In this document: positions 9,027-16,352 of the stretch, in pieces
Numbering within the stretch: the stretch's first letter is position 1
Layout of the letters: each line of letters opens with the position of its first letter
Source of the DNA: a virus
Reading direction: 5' to 3' (one strand)
IMG/VR virus record: IMGVR_UViG_3300037329_000068
Location: 1 to 63,999 of that record
DNA length: 63,999 bases
Notes under the pieces: generated by a model
Database searches by the model: none
What the model was told of the DNA's origin: nothing
The model's input: only the letters and a program-made list of their open reading frames with translations
Made by a program: the position numbers and the translations under genes

Positions 9027-9251
9027 ATGAACACCTACACCACAAACCTAATCAAAGAAGCCGCAAAGAATGCATTTACCTGTCCTGAAGTTGGTGACAA
9101 CCTTTATATGCTGGTGGTTGATATGGGTATGAATGATTTCATGGTTATTGACTATAACAACAACCTTGACGCATTGATCTCAACAGTTGCAGAAATTTAT
9201 GATCCTGCGTATATTGTTGATCGCAGACTTAACGTTACTGAATTCTCATGA
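9027..9251 (+). CDS. Small early protein, unknown
   Basis: 74 residues from ATG 9027, preceded by AAAAGGAA. An upstream in-frame start at 8994 lies in the promoter leader and is rejected. No domain is recognised; it is acidic and globular-looking. It is the first gene of an early cluster and overlaps the next gene by ATGA. Confidence 0.75.
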   Translation: MNTYTTNLIKEAAKNAFTCPEVGDNLYMLVVDMGMNDFMVIDYNNNLDALISTVAEIYDPAYIVDRRLNVTEFS

Positions 9252-9436
9252 GATACGTAATCCACATCTTTTGGTCAGACAATTCAATTCCTGAACGTCA
9301 TTGCTCTACAGGGATTGAAGAGGTGGCGCACTGGACAGCCAAGGTCATTAGTATGACAGAACAGGTCAAGGTCAGTGTGTTTGATATTGAAACCAGCGAA
9401 AGAATCTTTTACGATAAGCTTCCAATGCCAAAATAG
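9248..9436 (+). CDS. Small early protein, unknown
   Basis: 62 residues beginning MRYVIHIFWSDNS. The ATG overlaps the previous TGA, so it is translationally coupled. No recognised family. Confidence 0.7.
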   Translation: MRYVIHIFWSDNSIPERHCSTGIEEVAHWTAKVISMTEQVKVSVFDIETSERIFYDKLPMPK

Positions 9437-9448
9437 GAAATAACTATC

Positions 9449-9667
9449 ATGCAACCAATTTACATAGCATTTACCGAAAGATTTGAAGCCATAGATAGCT
9501 GGATTTTAGACGACTCTTTAACAAGCAAAAAAGAGCCGTTTTGGGTAGCTTACCAAAATAAACGACGCACAATGAAACACAACAACAAGAAAATTCAGAT
9601 GTCAAGTAAAGAAAAGGTAGAAAAAAGAAAGCAAAAGAAGGCTGCAAGAAAGAAAAATAGGGCTTGA
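9449..9667 (+). CDS. Small early protein with very basic C-terminus
   Basis: 72 residues. The last 25 residues are almost all Lys, Arg and Gln (KEKVEKRKQKKAARKK), suggesting nucleic-acid or ribosome binding; this is inference from charge. The stop lies inside the -35 region of the next promoter. Confidence 0.65.
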   Translation: MQPIYIAFTERFEAIDSWILDDSLTSKKEPFWVAYQNKRRTMKHNNKKIQMSSKEKVEKRKQKKAARKKNRA

Positions 9668-9710
9668 CCCAAGATACACAATGCCTTATACTGGCTGTAG
9701 AAATTGAGAA
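9664..9710 (+). promoter_or_regulatory. Early promoter, family 2
   Basis: TTGACC, 17-base spacer, TATACT at 9687-9692, then the conserved GGCTGTAGAAATTGAGAAA leader start. Confidence 0.9.
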
Positions 9711-9730
9711 ATATCTACCGGAGATTACAT

Positions 9731-10063
9731 ATGACACACATGGCAGTAGCGAAAACGATTATTGAGCAGTTTGGTGGTGGTCGCAGCACGTACATGATCG
9801 GTGCCAAGAACATTGTAACTCACAAAGAGAAATGTGGCGGTGTTTCTATGAAGCACATGAAAACCACCATCAATTCCAAACCCGCCAACTATTTCAAAGT
9901 TCTTCTGAACGAAAACGACCTTTATGATCTTGAGTTTGGCTGGATTCGTGGACACACCTACACAGTCCGAGAAACCTTCACCAACGTCTTTGCAGAAGAC
10001 CTTAAAGAACTCTTCGAAGACACTACTAAACTTTACCTGACCATGGGAGAAGTGAGAGTATGA
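9731..10063 (+). CDS. Conserved-looking early phage protein, unknown
   Basis: 110 residues from ATG 9731 (GGAGATTACAT before it). It starts MTHMAVAKTIIEQFGG and includes a Gly-rich GGGRSTYMIGAKN block that looks like a small folded domain. Function unknown. It is first behind a strong early promoter, a typical place for host-takeover proteins. Confidence 0.75.
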   Translation: MTHMAVAKTIIEQFGGGRSTYMIGAKNIVTHKEKCGGVSMKHMKTTINSKPANYFKVLLNENDLYDLEFGWIRGHTYTVRETFTNVFAEDLKELFEDTTKLYLTMGEVRV

Positions 10064-10242
10064 AGATAAAGATTGATGACAAGTGGTACAGCCCAGAAGA
10101 AAATAAAATGGCCGTAGTGTTTGAGGACTGGGAACTTGAACAAATAAAAACTATGACACCAGAAACTCATCCAAACAATCGAATAATTTCTGGTGTTTTT
10201 GACGATGCTGAACATTGTAAAATTTGGGCAGGTAAGGTATGA
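10060..10242 (+). CDS. Small early protein, unknown
   Basis: 60 residues, starting ATGA-coupled to the gene before. No recognised motif. Confidence 0.65.
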   Translation: MKIKIDDKWYSPEENKMAVVFEDWELEQIKTMTPETHPNNRIISGVFDDAEHCKIWAGKV

Positions 10243-10481
10243 GCGATTTTGAAAATTCAGTAAGAAGGTTGTACTGGCTTGACGGATTGGGACAAGAAGG
10301 AAAAGATTGTTTGTCAGACGTTTTGTATGAATTTTTAGAGTTCCCACCAACAGACACACAAATTGAAAAGGCATTTTTCTTGATACCTTTTGACGACATT
10401 TGTGACGCTATGAAATATGGAATGTCTGACACAGAAGTTAGAGACAGTATTTACAGACATTTCGAAAAGAATCCGTTGTAA
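10239..10481 (+). CDS. Small acidic early protein, unknown
   Basis: 80 residues, ATGA-coupled to the upstream gene, mostly helical in appearance (SVRRLYWLDGL, DDICDAMKYGM). No recognised family. Confidence 0.7.
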   Translation: MSDFENSVRRLYWLDGLGQEGKDCLSDVLYEFLEFPPTDTQIEKAFFLIPFDDICDAMKYGMSDTEVRDSIYRHFEKNPL

Positions 10482-10519
10482 TTTAGACCTCAGTATGAGA
10501 TAATAGCTTTGTACTGAGG
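10476..10519 (+). promoter_or_regulatory. Early promoter with dyad, family 1
   Basis: TTGTAA, 17 bases, GATAAT at 10499-10504 with an upstream TG. Inverted repeat CCTCAGTA (10488-10495) and TACTGAGG (10512-10519), 16 bases apart, encloses the -10 box. Confidence 0.85.
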
Positions 10520-10547
10520 AAATACCAAAGCAACTAGGAGATTTATT

Positions 10548-10724
10548 ATGGATATCAGAGAACTAGCAACAATCGAAAACGCAAAAGAATATGAACTGGA
10601 TAGCGAAAAGTTTGTATTTTGTATTGACTTAATGGGTATTAGCGCACATGCAAGTGATTCCGAAATCTCCGTTAACGAACTTGAAGATATGTTTGAAGAG
10701 ATTTTGAAAAATAATCTCTTGTAA
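10548..10724 (+). CDS. Small acidic early protein, unknown
   Basis: 58 residues starting MDIRELATIENAKEYELD, directly behind a family 1 promoter and a CTAGGAGAT ribosome site. Very acidic (pI clearly low). No recognised family. Confidence 0.75.
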   Translation: MDIRELATIENAKEYELDSEKFVFCIDLMGISAHASDSEISVNELEDMFEEILKNNLL

Positions 10725-10762
10725 TTAAGACTTCAGTATGAGAAGATATTCTTGTACTGAGA
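10719..10762 (+). promoter_or_regulatory. Early promoter with dyad, family 1
   Basis: TTGTAA overlapping the preceding stop codon, 17 bases, GAAGAT at 10742-10747. Dyad arms CTTCAGTA and TACTGAGA are near-perfect. Confidence 0.8.
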
Positions 10763-10797
10763 GATTGACCAATCAATTCGAATTAGGAAACTATATT

Positions 10798-11010
10798 ATG
10801 AGCAACGTAACTTATATTGATCGCGAATTTTCAGCCCGTTTTGATGAAGAAGTCGCGCCAATGATTCTTGAAACTTATGATGCAGATGATAGTATCGCAT
10901 TTAATGAGTCTTTCAATGACTGGACTGATAGCCTGTGTAAAGATGGTGATATCAGCCAAGACGTTAGAAACAACGTCTGTTATGTTGGCAAATACTCAGG
11001 AGAAGAATAA
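10798..11010 (+). CDS. Small acidic early protein, unknown
   Basis: 70 residues from ATG 10798, preceded by ATTAGGAAAC. The longer frame from 10738 lies in the promoter. Acidic, no recognised domain. Its stop overlaps the next start as TAATG. Confidence 0.75.
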   Translation: MSNVTYIDREFSARFDEEVAPMILETYDADDSIAFNESFNDWTDSLCKDGDISQDVRNNVCYVGKYSGEE

Positions 11011-11228
11011 TGAAGGTATCACAACGCAGAAATAAAGTCACCCAATCTATTGAACAGCTATGGGAATCAATTGCAAATCTATCTTCTCATGTTGATGATG
11101 ATAATTATAAATGTGATGAATACCCAAAAACAGTAAGAGAACGCCAATTGCTCAGTATAAAAATTATTATTTCAGAAATTGAAAAAACTATAGAATACCA
11201 AGAAACTTTTGGAGAAACCAATGATTAA
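11010..11228 (+). CDS. Small helical early protein, unknown
   Basis: 72 residues, TAATG-coupled to the previous gene. Predicted mostly helical (IEQLWESIANLSSHV). Its middle resembles the 92-residue protein at 23749-24027 (RIWESINELETKL), possibly distant paralogues. Confidence 0.7.
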   Translation: MKVSQRRNKVTQSIEQLWESIANLSSHVDDDNYKCDEYPKTVRERQLLSIKIIISEIEKTIEYQETFGETND

Positions 11229-11352
11229 AGCAATTTACAAATTTTTTTCCGGTAATCTTGAAATTGATATTGATGCCGTTTATTCTGTAGCAGAACTATT
11301 AGGACCAACAGAGGATTTTGACGGGCTTGTTAGCTCACTTGAAGACATGTAA
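11221..11352 (+). CDS. Very small early protein, unknown
   Basis: 43 residues starting MIKAIYKFFSGNLEIDID. A GGAGA site lies at the right distance and the gene overlaps the upstream stop by 8 bases. Ends just before the tRNA gene. No known family. Confidence 0.6.
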   Translation: MIKAIYKFFSGNLEIDIDAVYSVAELLGPTEDFDGLVSSLEDM

Positions 11353-11366
11353 AGTAAAAAGAAATC

Positions 11367-11443
11367 GGGCCTATACCATAGCGGTCTAATGGAGCGTACT
11401 CATAATGCGTTATACTCGTGTTCGAATCACGGTAGGCCCACCA
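11367..11443 (+). tRNA. tRNA with CAU anticodon (Met elongator or Ile2)
   Basis: 77 bases with encoded CCA. Acceptor GGGCCTA pairs TAGGCCC, D-stem CCAT/ATGG, anticodon loop CTCATAA giving CAU, T-loop TTCGAAT. A G1-C72 pair rules out an initiator tRNA. Whether it is elongator Met or lysidine-modified Ile2 (reading AUA) cannot be decided by eye. Confidence 0.93.
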
Positions 11444-11463
11444 TTAAACTCAGGAGAATTAGA

Positions 11464-11676
11464 ATGAACAAAGAAAATGCCCTCATAGTGATTATTTTTT
11501 TGGTTGCTCTTACCATTGTTATTATAGGAGTTTTCGCACCAAAAGAAACTCAAAAAAGTCAAGAAATGAATGTGACTATACAGTATTGTGAGATGTGGTC
11601 AATCTGGCATGACTCAGATGGAGAATACGGTTGGCCAGATAAGAACAATTCATATGACAAGTGGTGTGTAAAATGA
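11464..11676 (+). CDS. Small membrane-anchored protein
   Basis: 70 residues from ATG 11464 after TCAGGAGAAT. One N-terminal transmembrane helix (about residues 6-24, ALIVIIFLVALTIVIIGVF) followed by a soluble Trp-rich tail, so the tail is likely periplasmic. No family recognised. Confidence 0.75.
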   Translation: MNKENALIVIIFLVALTIVIIGVFAPKETQKSQEMNVTIQYCEMWSIWHDSDGEYGWPDKNNSYDKWCVK

Positions 11677-11885
11677 TGATTGATATAGAACATAAACCAG
11701 AAAATAAGTCTAGATTTAGAGCAGGGGATTTATTAGGTTATGAGGGTAGCCCCACTAGATTTATGGTAGTTGGGGAAGATGACCTATATGTACATACCTT
11801 TGTATTAGGTACAGGGCAGTATTGGGGTATATTCAAACTTCGAGAAGATAACCTTCGATGCGTTATTAATTTTGATTGGGTGTGA
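11673..11885 (+). CDS. Small early protein, unknown
   Basis: 70 residues from the ATG overlapping the previous stop (ATGA). Beta-rich appearance (RFMVVGEDDLYVHTFVLG). The preceding sequence TGGTGTGTAAAATGA is repeated at the start of the gene at 11944. Confidence 0.7.
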   Translation: MMIDIEHKPENKSRFRAGDLLGYEGSPTRFMVVGEDDLYVHTFVLGTGQYWGIFKLREDNLRCVINFDWV

Positions 11886-11943
11886 GTAACAATAGACCCC
11901 ATTAATTCTTATATTTTTTAAAAATTTAAAATTGGTGTGTAAA

Positions 11944-12165
11944 ATGACTGATAGAATTATAGGTGGTTTAGTAGGTTTTTTATTTGGTTGTCTTTCGTTG
12001 GTATTTGGTGAAGCTTTTACAAACAGAAATTATGAAGAAAGCTCTAAAAAACTCAAAAATATAAACGATTACTGCGTGTCTGTAGATAGCAAAGCTAAAG
12101 AATTTGATAGTATAAAAGTATTTTGTGAAAATGGTGCAATGTTCACTATAGAAAATAGACAATGA
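11944..12165 (+). CDS. Small exported or membrane protein
   Basis: 73 residues from ATG 11944. Residues about 5-24 (IIGGLVGFLFGCLSLVFGE) form a hydrophobic signal-anchor. No lipobox is clear. The start is preceded by the same 15-base sequence found before 11673, suggesting a local duplication or recombination junction. Confidence 0.65.
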   Translation: MTDRIIGGLVGFLFGCLSLVFGEAFTNRNYEESSKKLKNINDYCVSVDSKAKEFDSIKVFCENGAMFTIENRQ

Positions 12166-12353
12166 AAGCATTAACTCTAATTATCTTTACGATATTTTTT
12201 GCTTTTGTCGGTGTTAGTATCACTGACTATTTTCTTGAATTTGAAAAGAACACAAACAGTGCTTACTTTTTCATATATGGCTTTGCATTATCTACAATTA
12301 TAGATAATATTGTAAGAAAACTCTTTTTTAGCGGACAAATATTTATTAAATAA
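12162..12353 (+). CDS. Small integral membrane protein
   Basis: 63 residues with two hydrophobic segments (about 3-22 and 34-52). ATGA-coupled to the preceding membrane protein, so the two may act together. Function unknown; superinfection or membrane roles are only possibilities. Confidence 0.65.
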   Translation: MKALTLIIFTIFFAFVGVSITDYFLEFEKNTNSAYFFIYGFALSTIIDNIVRKLFFSGQIFIK

Positions 12354-12371
12354 TCAGCGAGGTAAAAATGA

Positions 12372-12971
12372 ATGGATAAAACACTGGGTAATAGTGACGT
12401 AAACGGAGCAAGAAAAAATGTAAAGGATATCGTTGTTTTTGGCAACGGTGATCTATTTCGGCTTATTTGCAAAGCATCGAGTGAAAAAGAAGGCTGGATG
12501 AAATCAACGAAAGCGATGGATGTTGGTTCTGGTGTGGTTGTTCAAGTCACAACACAACAACGTGCTCCAGATGGGTCTTACGGAGTTGCAGAGGCACTAA
12601 CATATTGTCCTGATTGTCAAGTGACAGAAGGAGAAGATGGGAATCTATTTATTGAACAAAAAGATTATTTTGCAAACGTTCCTACGAGGACAGAAACAAA
12701 TCCAATAGAAAATATAACTTTGTATAAAAATATGAAAGAAAAAAGCCCAATATCTCTGACTTTTTATAGAGACTATAATACAACCGAGGGGCTTTTTAAG
12801 GACAAAGCCGGAACTATACCAGTTACAAAAGACGGGGATGTGGTTAAATTAATAATGGACCAGTCGGGTAATGGAAACCATTGGATCAGCAACGGCTTAG
12901 TTTACAGGCATGATGGTATTAGGGGTTTTTTGGAAACAGACCCCGATAGTGATTCTAAAAAAAGGTATTAA
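12372..12971 (+). CDS. Conserved phage protein with LamG-like C-terminal segment
   Basis: 199 residues. The N-terminal 75 residues (DIVVFGNGDLFRLICKASS, EGWMKSTKAM, VVVQVTTQQ) form a domain I recognise as common in phage genomes but unnamed. The C-terminus has a tail-fibre style repeat unit, LFKDKAGTIPVTKDGD followed by DQSGNGNHW, which normally introduces a LamG/concanavalin-like fold. The protein ends soon after, so the lectin domain looks truncated. A degenerate copy of this unit follows at 12975. Confidence 0.75.
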   Translation: MDKTLGNSDVNGARKNVKDIVVFGNGDLFRLICKASSEKEGWMKSTKAMDVGSGVVVQVTTQQRAPDGSYGVAEALTYCPDCQVTEGEDGNLFIEQKDYFANVPTRTETNPIENITLYKNMKEKSPISLTFYRDYNTTEGLFKDKAGTIPVTKDGDVVKLIMDQSGNGNHWISNGLVYRHDGIRGFLETDPDSDSKKRY

Positions 12972-12974
12972 AAT

Positions 12975-13160
12975 ATGCAAGAAAGAATGTTTAAAGACTT
13001 AGCTGGCACAATACCAGCTAAGTTGGGGGACAAAGTAGCGTTACTAAAAAATCCAACAATGGATCAAGTTATTATTTGGTCACTAGAGGCACACAGTATA
13101 GAATTGAAGATGAGACTGCTTAATAATCTTGTATTGGGCTTAAAAAATAACCCCAACTAA
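12975..13160 (+). pseudogene. Degenerate duplicate of the LamG-leader unit
   Basis: The frame begins MQERMFKDLAGTIPAKLGD, echoing LFKDKAGTIPVTKDGD of the gene before. Around 13058 the similarity moves to another frame, which reads NGSSYYLVTRG and stops at about 13123. This suggests a frameshifted leftover of a duplicated tail-fibre segment. A short functional product cannot be excluded. Confidence 0.5.
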
Positions 13161-13171
13161 ACGCATAGGGT

Positions 13172-13210
13172 AAAAAAAAGCCTCTTAGAAACACTCTAAG
13201 AGGCTTTTTT
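13172..13210. terminator. Rho-independent terminator, usable in both directions
   Basis: Stem GCCTCTTAGA/TCTAAGAGGC with a short loop, flanked by an A-run on the left and six T on the right. It closes the block started upstream. Confidence 0.93.
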
Positions 13211-13228
13211 AATCAATAAAGAAATATC

Positions 13229-13257
13229 TTGACAGAAAAATTTTCATCATGTAAGCT
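13229..13257 (+). promoter_or_regulatory. Possible early promoter
   Basis: Consensus TTGACA followed after 17 bases by TAAGCT, a weak -10. It follows a terminator and precedes the gene at 13284. Confidence 0.55.
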
Positions 13258-13283
13258 AGGTTGACCTAAAAAAAGGAATACAG

Positions 13284-13559
13284 ATGATATATAAAAGATT
13301 TTCAATTCAACCGATTACGATGAATATTTCCGATCCAGTCAATATCAACTTGAACTTGAAATGGTCGTGGTCGATGAGTGCAAAAGGATTTGGTGAGTAT
13401 AGTCAATTTATTTCACAATCTGTGTATTACAAACTAAAAAAATTATCGCATTCATTCTGTATTGAAGATGAGTATGAAAAGAAATACCTGTTGGTTGTGA
13501 AAAAGATTGATACAGAGTTTGTTATTTCAATCACTCCAATGATTGAAGAAATTAAATAA
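13284..13559 (+). CDS. Small early protein, unknown
   Basis: 91 residues starting MIYKRFSIQPITMNISD; alternating hydrophobic pattern suggests beta strands. No family recognised. The stop overlaps the next start (TAATG). Confidence 0.75.
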   Translation: MIYKRFSIQPITMNISDPVNINLNLKWSWSMSAKGFGEYSQFISQSVYYKLKKLSHSFCIEDEYEKKYLLVVKKIDTEFVISITPMIEEIK

Positions 13560-13894
13560 TGTCTTTATTTGAAAATACTTGTAAAGTAGTGAACAGATCA
13601 AAAGACAGATATGATGTCTATATTGGAAGACCGAGCATTTTTCAAAATCCTTATTTTATTGGAAGGGATGGAACCAGAGAAGAGGTTATCGAAAAGTTCA
13701 AATATTATTTCATTGAAAAGATAAAAACTGATAATAACTTTAAATCTAAAGTTGACGGACTTAAAGGCAAAGTTCTTGGTTGTCATTGTAAGCCAAAGTT
13801 TTGTCACGGTGATATCATAAAGAGTTATATAGAAGGGAAAATCATATTATGTTACAAAAATACACACCGCAAGCAATTAAACGATCTAGATTGA
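13559..13894 (+). CDS. DUF4326 family protein
   Basis: 111 residues. The signature RYDVYIGRPSIFQNPYFIG, then GTREEVIEKFKYYF and LKGKVLGCHCKPKFCHGD is the DUF4326 pattern, with a Cys/His cluster (CHCKPKFCHGD) likely binding metal. The biochemical role of the family is unknown. TAATG-coupled to the preceding gene. Confidence 0.9.
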   Translation: MSLFENTCKVVNRSKDRYDVYIGRPSIFQNPYFIGRDGTREEVIEKFKYYFIEKIKTDNNFKSKVDGLKGKVLGCHCKPKFCHGDIIKSYIEGKIILCYKNTHRKQLNDLD

Positions 13895-14073
13895 TTACTC
13901 TCTTTGGTCATGATACGCTTAACTGGTCAAAAAAAGAAAAAACTATTCGAGTTAGACTTTTGCACGAAGAATGTCAGGTTACGTGGTCGCCAAATACATT
14001 TTTTGTATTGCTTGAATCAAAGACCAAGGCTCAAAATTTTCATGGGTATATCTTGAGAGTGATTATGAACTAG
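13849..14073 (+). CDS. Small basic early protein, unknown
   Basis: 74 residues beginning MLQKYTPQAIKRSRLITLFG, overlapping the DUF4326 gene by 46 bases. Basic N-terminus and a beta-rich remainder. No recognised family; the long overlap makes it less certain. Confidence 0.55.
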   Translation: MLQKYTPQAIKRSRLITLFGHDTLNWSKKEKTIRVRLLHEECQVTWSPNTFFVLLESKTKAQNFHGYILRVIMN

Positions 14074-14109
14074 CTACCTGTGGGTTTTACACCAACAACA
14101 TGAAAGGTT

Positions 14110-14223
14110 GTGGCTAGGTTGTTTGAAAAGTATGGTGCTATGTTTGACACAATCCAGACTTATGATCAGTACATAGAAATAAAAAGACTATCTAATCAAA
14201 TTATGAGGTTTGAAGATGTTTAA
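14110..14223 (+). CDS. Possible very small protein with GTG start
   Basis: 37 codons from GTG 14110, preceded by GAAAGG. It reads VARLFEKYGAMFDTIQTYD and overlaps the next gene's start by 8 bases, an arrangement used elsewhere here. No homology recognised. Confidence 0.35.
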   Translation: MARLFEKYGAMFDTIQTYDQYIEIKRLSNQIMRFEDV

Positions 14224-14383
14224 AAAATATTATTACGCGGATTTATACAGAGTAATTGATGATAAAGTTACATTATCGGGATCAAGAATTGTATCTGTCT
14301 GGTTTTTTCAAACACCTGTTTATGCCTACAATCAACTATGTAGTACGGGGGGAATCCCACATAACATGAAGAGGATTCGATAA
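14216..14383 (+). CDS. Small early protein, unknown
   Basis: 55 residues beginning MFKKYYYADLYRVIDDKV. TAATG overlap with the next gene supports translation. Beta-rich, compact; no family recognised. Confidence 0.65.
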   Translation: MFKKYYYADLYRVIDDKVTLSGSRIVSVWFFQTPVYAYNQLCSTGGIPHNMKRIR

Positions 14384-14589
14384 TGCAAGTTAATCTTGAA
14401 AAAATTGAAGTGATGAACCTTACACCAGAAAGTATTATCGTGTATCGGTGTTCCGAACCTATCAATAGGGTGCAGATTGAAAGACTAAACGAAAGTCTGC
14501 GCGCAATTTTCCCAAAAAACACTGTTTTGATTATGGACAAAAATAGTAAATTAAGTATCATTGAAGAAGAAAAACACACATACACTTAG
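14383..14589 (+). CDS. Small early protein, unknown
   Basis: 68 residues, TAATG-coupled to the gene before. It reads like a small alpha/beta domain (NLTPESIIVYRCSEP, IERLNESLRAIFPKN). No named family. Confidence 0.7.
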   Translation: MQVNLEKIEVMNLTPESIIVYRCSEPINRVQIERLNESLRAIFPKNTVLIMDKNSKLSIIEEEKHTYT

Positions 14590-14619
14590 GTTTATGTTGT
14601 GAAATTGAAATACTAAAAA

Positions 14620-14724
14620 ATGATTGATTATCTACAATCTAGATACTTTGAAATAGAAAGGTACAATGGCGTCTACATTTCTGATGACGTTGCTTGTCTT
14701 ACGTTATGGAACTTATCGGGGTAG
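14620..14724 (+). CDS. Possible very small early protein
   Basis: 34 residues starting MIDYLQSRYFEIERYNG, ending just before the leader of the next gene. Ribosome site is weak, so it may not be expressed. Confidence 0.4.
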   Translation: MIDYLQSRYFEIERYNGVYISDDVACLTLWNLSG

Positions 14725-14753
14725 ATGGAAAAAATCATAAGGAAAAATTTTAG

Positions 14754-14960
14754 ATGAGCAAAGGCAACAAACCAACACTAGAAATTATCCGAAACATGAC
14801 AGATCAAGAGCTACAATATACAATGAACTCATGGTATGATGAAAAAGTAGCACTGATAGCCGAATATGGAAAAATGTGTAGAGTTACTGGTGATGTCGGG
14901 CGTGAAATAGCAGAAAGAAAATGCGTGAAAGAGATTGACGGATACGTAAGAATAGATTAG
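14754..14960 (+). CDS. Small early protein, unknown
   Basis: 68 residues preceded by ATAAGGAAAAATTTTAG. Helical and charged (MTDQELQYTMNSWYDEKVAL). No family recognised. Confidence 0.7.
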   Translation: MSKGNKPTLEIIRNMTDQELQYTMNSWYDEKVALIAEYGKMCRVTGDVGREIAERKCVKEIDGYVRID

Positions 14961-15009
14961 GATTACCTTGAAATAAATAAAACCCTGAAATTGAAAAGGA
15001 AATTAAATT

Positions 15010-15288
15010 ATGTTTTGTTCAAATTGTTCTAAAGAAATCAGTGAATCTACAAAAGTGTGTCCACACTGTGGTCATCCTGTGAAGGGTCAATCTGGTCTGA
15101 AAAGTAAAGTAGCTTTCGTTCTCTTGGCTTTGTTTTTAGGTGGGCTGGGAGTTCATCGAATGTATATTGGTGATGTAGGGCTTGGTATCGTCTATCTTTT
15201 GTTTTGTTGGACTGGTATCCCTATTGTTGTAGCAGTGATTGAAGCACTGGTTATTGGGCTTCGAAGCAACGATCCTCGATTCGAATAA
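15010..15288 (+). CDS. Zinc-ribbon TM2 domain membrane protein
   Basis: 92 residues. An N-terminal zinc ribbon uses C3, C6, C17 and C20 (MFCSNC and VCPHCG). A TM2 domain follows: helix 1 VAFVLLALFLGGLGVHRMYIG, the GLGIVYLLFC helix, and a short C-tail. TM2 proteins are small membrane proteins of uncertain role, sometimes in envelope sensing. Looks like a captured cellular gene. Confidence 0.93.
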   Translation: MFCSNCSKEISESTKVCPHCGHPVKGQSGLKSKVAFVLLALFLGGLGVHRMYIGDVGLGIVYLLFCWTGIPIVVAVIEALVIGLRSNDPRFE

Positions 15289-15293
15289 AAAAT

Positions 15294-15311
15294 GGGACTC
15301 AGTAGAGTCCC
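15294..15311. terminator. Hairpin after TM2 gene
   Basis: GGGACTC-AGTA-GAGTCCC stem-loop. On the plus strand it is followed by A, not T, so it would only be a canonical terminator for leftward transcription (T-run on that side). Confidence 0.55.
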
Positions 15312-15364
15312 AAAAAGCGAAATAATCAAAACCCTTCATCATCAAAAAACTAAAAGAACTTTTT

Positions 15365-16351
15365 ATGGAACAGGAACTTTTTAGCTTTGGCTCTGTTGAG
15401 TCTCTTCACAATAAAGTAAAGGTAGCCCATCGTTACCCAGAACCAGAACGGATGTTTTTTGCCAAGCCTAAGCTTCACGGAACAAACGCAAGCATTGTTT
15501 TCAAAGCTCGTGGAATAGTCTACGCACAATCCCGTAAGAATGTCTTGACGCTCGAAAACGACAATGCTGGATTTGCTCGTTGGGTTTCTGAACTAAATTT
15601 TAAAGATTTTGTTTTTGACGGTATGACATGGATTCTTTACGGTGAATGGGCTGGCCAAGGCATTGGGAAAAATGATGCAGTGACTAAAATCGGAAAGAAA
15701 GCATTTTTCCCAATTTGCCTCCGTCGCATCTATAGTGATGATAGACTTGATCGTATAGATCATGAAGAGTATCTTATTAAATCTGGTCTTGAGAATATGG
15801 GAATTGTTGATCACCCAGACATCTACATCATCCCGAAAATCGGAGAAATTAGCATTTGTCTTAACGGAAACTTTGTTCACCTAGCAAAAGTAGAAACCTA
15901 TGTAAACACAATGGTAGAAAATTTTGAAACGGTTGATCCTTACATTCAAAAACAATTTGGGGTTGAAGCCGCTGGCGAAGGTGTGGTATTCTACCCAGAC
16001 ACCCATGATTGGGAAACATATAAGAATTTAATGTTCAAGGCTAAGACAGAAGCACATAGGGTGAACAAGTCAAATTCTGCGGCAAGTGCGAAAGTTGAAG
16101 TAAGTCATTACGTAGTAGAATTTGCAGAGAAGTTTGCAACAATTCAGCGATTTGAACAAGCGATGACAGAAATAAACACTGGATTTGATATGAAATCTAT
16201 GGGACAATTCTTGAAGTGGGTTAATACTGATATTTTAAAAGAAAGCAAAGATGAGATCGAAGAATCCGAACTTAACTGGAAAGAGTGTGCTAAAGAAATT
16301 ACAAACGTGAGCCGTGGTTGGTTCATGAACAACGCAAAGAGGATTACATAA
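15365..16351 (+). CDS. RNA ligase, Rnl2 family
   Basis: 328 residues, like T4 Rnl2 (334). Motif I is KLHGTN with adenylated lysine K36, aligned with K35 of T4 Rnl2. Motif III-like WILYGEW and motif IV GEGVVFYP, then the KNLMFKAKT segment with motif V lysines, are present. It seals 3'-OH/5'-PO4 nicks in duplex RNA, for example in cleaved tRNA. No polynucleotide kinase is seen nearby. Confidence 0.94.
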   Translation: MEQELFSFGSVESLHNKVKVAHRYPEPERMFFAKPKLHGTNASIVFKARGIVYAQSRKNVLTLENDNAGFARWVSELNFKDFVFDGMTWILYGEWAGQGIGKNDAVTKIGKKAFFPICLRRIYSDDRLDRIDHEEYLIKSGLENMGIVDHPDIYIIPKIGEISICLNGNFVHLAKVETYVNTMVENFETVDPYIQKQFGVEAAGEGVVFYPDTHDWETYKNLMFKAKTEAHRVNKSNSAASAKVEVSHYVVEFAEKFATIQRFEQAMTEINTGFDMKSMGQFLKWVNTDILKESKDEIEESELNWKECAKEITNVSRGWFMNNAKRIT

Positions 16352-16352
16352 T

